The notes under the pieces are model-generated. The model saw only the letters and a program-made list of their open reading frames with translations, was not told where the DNA came from and did not search any database. Source: Verrucomicrobiota bacterium (lineage in GTDB: Bacteria; Verrucomicrobiota; Verrucomicrobiia; Limisphaerales; UBA11320). Taken from it: 64,000 nt of DNA. Within the stretch, counting starts at the first letter, position 1; each line of letters opens with the position of its first letter. Both the position numbers and the translations under genes were made by a program. The stretch lies in the NCBI GenBank assembly GCA_016199985.1, contig JACQFQ010000069.1, forward strand, positions 1-64,000, written 5' to 3'. Positions 62,519 through 64,000 of this stretch are shown piece after piece.

Positions 62519-63628
62519 TTACTGACCCTGGTATGCCGCCGCCGCCGCCGCGGGCGCAAGCTTCACCGGCGTGCCCGGGGCGAGCTTTTGAACGCCCTCA
62601 ACAATCACCTTCTCACCCGCGGAAAGCCCTTGAGTCACCTCGGCTTTTCCGGCCAACCGAAGCCCCACGCGAATCGGCCTCGCCTCGGCGCGCTGGTTGG
62701 AGTCGATCACGAAGACTGAAACGTTGTCGCCGCTGTTGACCAGGGCGGGCTCGGGAATGACCAGCGCCGAGTCCCTCAGCCTCAGGCTGAGGTCCATCCT
62801 CGCGAACATGCCGCCGCGCAGCTTCTGCAGCGGGTTGGCCACCTTCGCCTTGACCAGGGCGGTTCTGGTGGTCGCGTCCAGCTGGGGAGAAATGAAATAC
62901 ACCTCGCCGTGAAAAACCTCGCTCGGGAAAGCGGCGACCTTGAAGTCGAGCACGAGCCCGGGCTTCACCTCGCTCAGGTAGCGCTCGGGAATGGAAACCT
63001 CGATCTTCACCGTATCCAGGTCCACCAGGGAGGTGAGGAGCGTGTTGCGGGAGATGACCTGACCGGGGCTGATTTGCCGGGCGCCGGTGAGGCCTGTGAA
63101 GGGAGCGAGAACCCGCATGTCGCGAAGGCTGCGCTGGCGCATCGCGATCGTCGCCTCGCTCATGGACAGCGTCGCGATGGCCTGGTCGTACTCCTGTTGG
63201 GAGATGAGGCGCTCCTTCAGCATTTGCTGGGAGCGCTCGTGCTTCGTGACGGACAGCCTGTGCGTCGCCTCGGCCTCTCCGAGACTCGCCTGCGCCTTGG
63301 TCTCATCAAGCAGGACGAGGAGCGCGCCCTTCTCCACGCGCTTCCCTTCGGAGAACGCGATTTCCTGCACCGTGCCGTCGCTCTCGGCCTTGATCTCGAC
63401 AAACTCGTTGGCGGCGACCGACCCGACCAGGCCCACGGACTCGATCACGGGCTCCTGGCGAACCGGCACGGCGACGACCTGAATCGCGAAGCCGCCCGAG
63501 CCCCCGCTGCCCGCGGGCTTGACGGTTGTCCCGGACTTGTCCCGGCAGGCCGAAACCATCACGCAGAGCACGAACGCGGCGCCAAGGGATCGCAGGGGCG
63601 AAGAACTGGACATATCGAACCGATGCAT
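62519..63628 (-). CDS. RND efflux periplasmic adaptor lipoprotein (second system)
   Basis: Membrane-fusion protein of about 369 residues. The signal peptide (SLGAAFVLCVMVSAC) ends in a lipobox with Cys near residue 28. A Gly/Ser linker follows, then lipoyl halves (EIKAESDGTVQEIAFSEGKRVEKGALLVLLD; LAPFTGLTGARQISPGQVI), the helical hairpin (about 90-150) and barrel domains. An Ala-rich tail closes it. First gene of the adaptor-pump unit. ATG 63628 is used; ATG 63613 and GTG 63637 are alternatives. Confidence 0.88.
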   Translation of the reverse strand: MHRFDMSSSSPLRSLGAAFVLCVMVSACRDKSGTTVKPAGSGGSGGFAIQVVAVPVRQEPVIESVGLVGSVAANEFVEIKAESDGTVQEIAFSEGKRVEKGALLVLLDETKAQASLGEAEATHRLSVTKHERSQQMLKERLISQQEYDQAIATLSMSEATIAMRQRSLRDMRVLAPFTGLTGARQISPGQVISRNTLLTSLVDLDTVKIEVSIPERYLSEVKPGLVLDFKVAAFPSEVFHGEVYFISPQLDATTRTALVKAKVANPLQKLRGGMFARMDLSLRLRDSALVIPEPALVNSGDNVSVFVIDSNQRAEARPIRVGLRLAGKAEVTQGLSAGEKVIVEGVQKLAPGTPVKLAPAAAAAAYQGQ

Positions 63629-63833
63629 CGCGCACACTGGACACCAAACCCGCCGAACGAGGAAAGGAATTAATTGAAGCCTCCGGCTTCTCCTTCGGCC
63701 AAAAGTTCAACCAGGCGGGCTGGCGGTTCGGAGACGTGCGGCGAAAGTCGACGAGAACTCGGCCACATTGTTGAAGACGGGCCCGCGAATGTTGGCTTGA
63801 GCTGAAGCGCGGTGATTTGAGAGGTTGCGGGGC

Positions 63834-64000
63834 ATGAGGATTCATCGCTTGCGCGACGGCGGGCTTGTCATCACCGCGCTGGTCCTTGCGCTCACCGGCT
63901 GCGGAACATCGAACCCGGACGTGGGCGCCTCGAAATTCCGCGGAGTCTATACAACCGTCGCTCTTGAGGACCACGAGCTCGACATGCCCGCTTCGGGATA
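63834..64000 (+). CDS. Lipoprotein, cut by the window end
   Basis: The plus-strand frame from ATG 63834 runs to the window end without a stop. It begins with a basic start, a hydrophobic stretch VITALVLALTGCG with a perfect lipobox (Leu-Thr-Gly-Cys), then GTSNPDVGASKFRGVYTTVA. It is divergent to the efflux adaptor gene. About 55 residues are visible and no family can be named. Confidence 0.6.
   Translation, partial: MRIHRLRDGGLVITALVLALTGCGTSNPDVGASKFRGVYTTVALEDHELDMPASG

Noticed and set aside
25482..63628. The two RND adaptor-pump pairs as a recent duplication
   Set aside because: The two pumps and adaptors differ throughout in sequence, length and insertions, so they are separate old lineages.

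Overview
The window is GC-rich bacterial chromosome from a verrucomicrobium, probably the Pedosphaerales/Limisphaerales (subdivision 3) group. The support is the 5' end of a 16S rRNA gene at the left edge, whose GGATAAGACATGCAAG-type start fits that group; pseudopilins cleaved at an Ala-Phe junction (AFTL.E); planctomycete-type cytochrome (PSCyt1/DUF1549/DUF1553) and DUF1501 proteins; and a giant lamin-tail/CotH/LamG ectoprotein. Shine-Dalgarno sequences are weak or missing before most genes. Taxonomy is inferred from sequence impressions, not from an alignment.

Layout. 1-402: the 5' part of a 16S gene (minus strand) folded onto an inverted copy of itself, most likely a chimeric read or contig end. 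556-5602: a minus-strand operon gspF-gspH-gspI-gspJ-gspK-bioD (type II secretion inner-membrane platform and minor pseudopilins, then biotin synthesis) with its own promoter and terminator. 5885-12878: mixed housekeeping genes: methyltransferase, LarE sulfurtransferase, a phosphoesterase coupled to a DUF6580 membrane protein, serA, a periplasmic prolyl isomerase and an aldo/keto reductase. 13040-25322: a block of minus-strand genes for secreted proteins (2093-aa LTD/LamG/CotH/Ig protein, beta-propeller, PSCyt protein, DUF1501). 25482-30700: RND efflux adaptor and pump plus a TrmN6-like methyltransferase. 30728-33601: clpB with a heat-shock-like promoter. 33734-38019: a two-gene minus-strand unit whose first gene joins a prolyl-oligopeptidase fold with no recognisable catalytic triad to a PhoD-type metallophosphatase. 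38280-43244: rpoZ, smpB, purE-purK, and a TVP38 membrane protein with a MerA-like flavoprotein.

43365-51779 is a flagellar island on the plus strand: fliQ-fliR-flhB-flhA-flhF-(small membrane protein)-fliA-motA-motB-(small CSCG protein). It supplies most of the export gate, a placement GTPase with degenerate motifs, sigma-28 and the stator, but fliP, flhG and all rod, hook and filament genes are absent from the window. 51866-64000 holds a DUF4380 protein, DAHP synthase, hisS, an HU-family protein, an ECF sigma factor, an MFS transporter paired with an enolase-superfamily dehydratase, a second RND efflux pair and a lipoprotein cut by the window end.

The most unusual items are the triad-less POP-PhoD fusion, the giant CotH ectoprotein with its secreted neighbours, the FlhF with altered G motifs and no FlhG beside it, a LarE with three cysteines that could hold an iron-sulfur cluster, and several predicted promoters so close to start codons that the mRNAs would be leaderless or nearly so. 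No CRISPR array, tRNA, insertion sequence or prophage was recognised.
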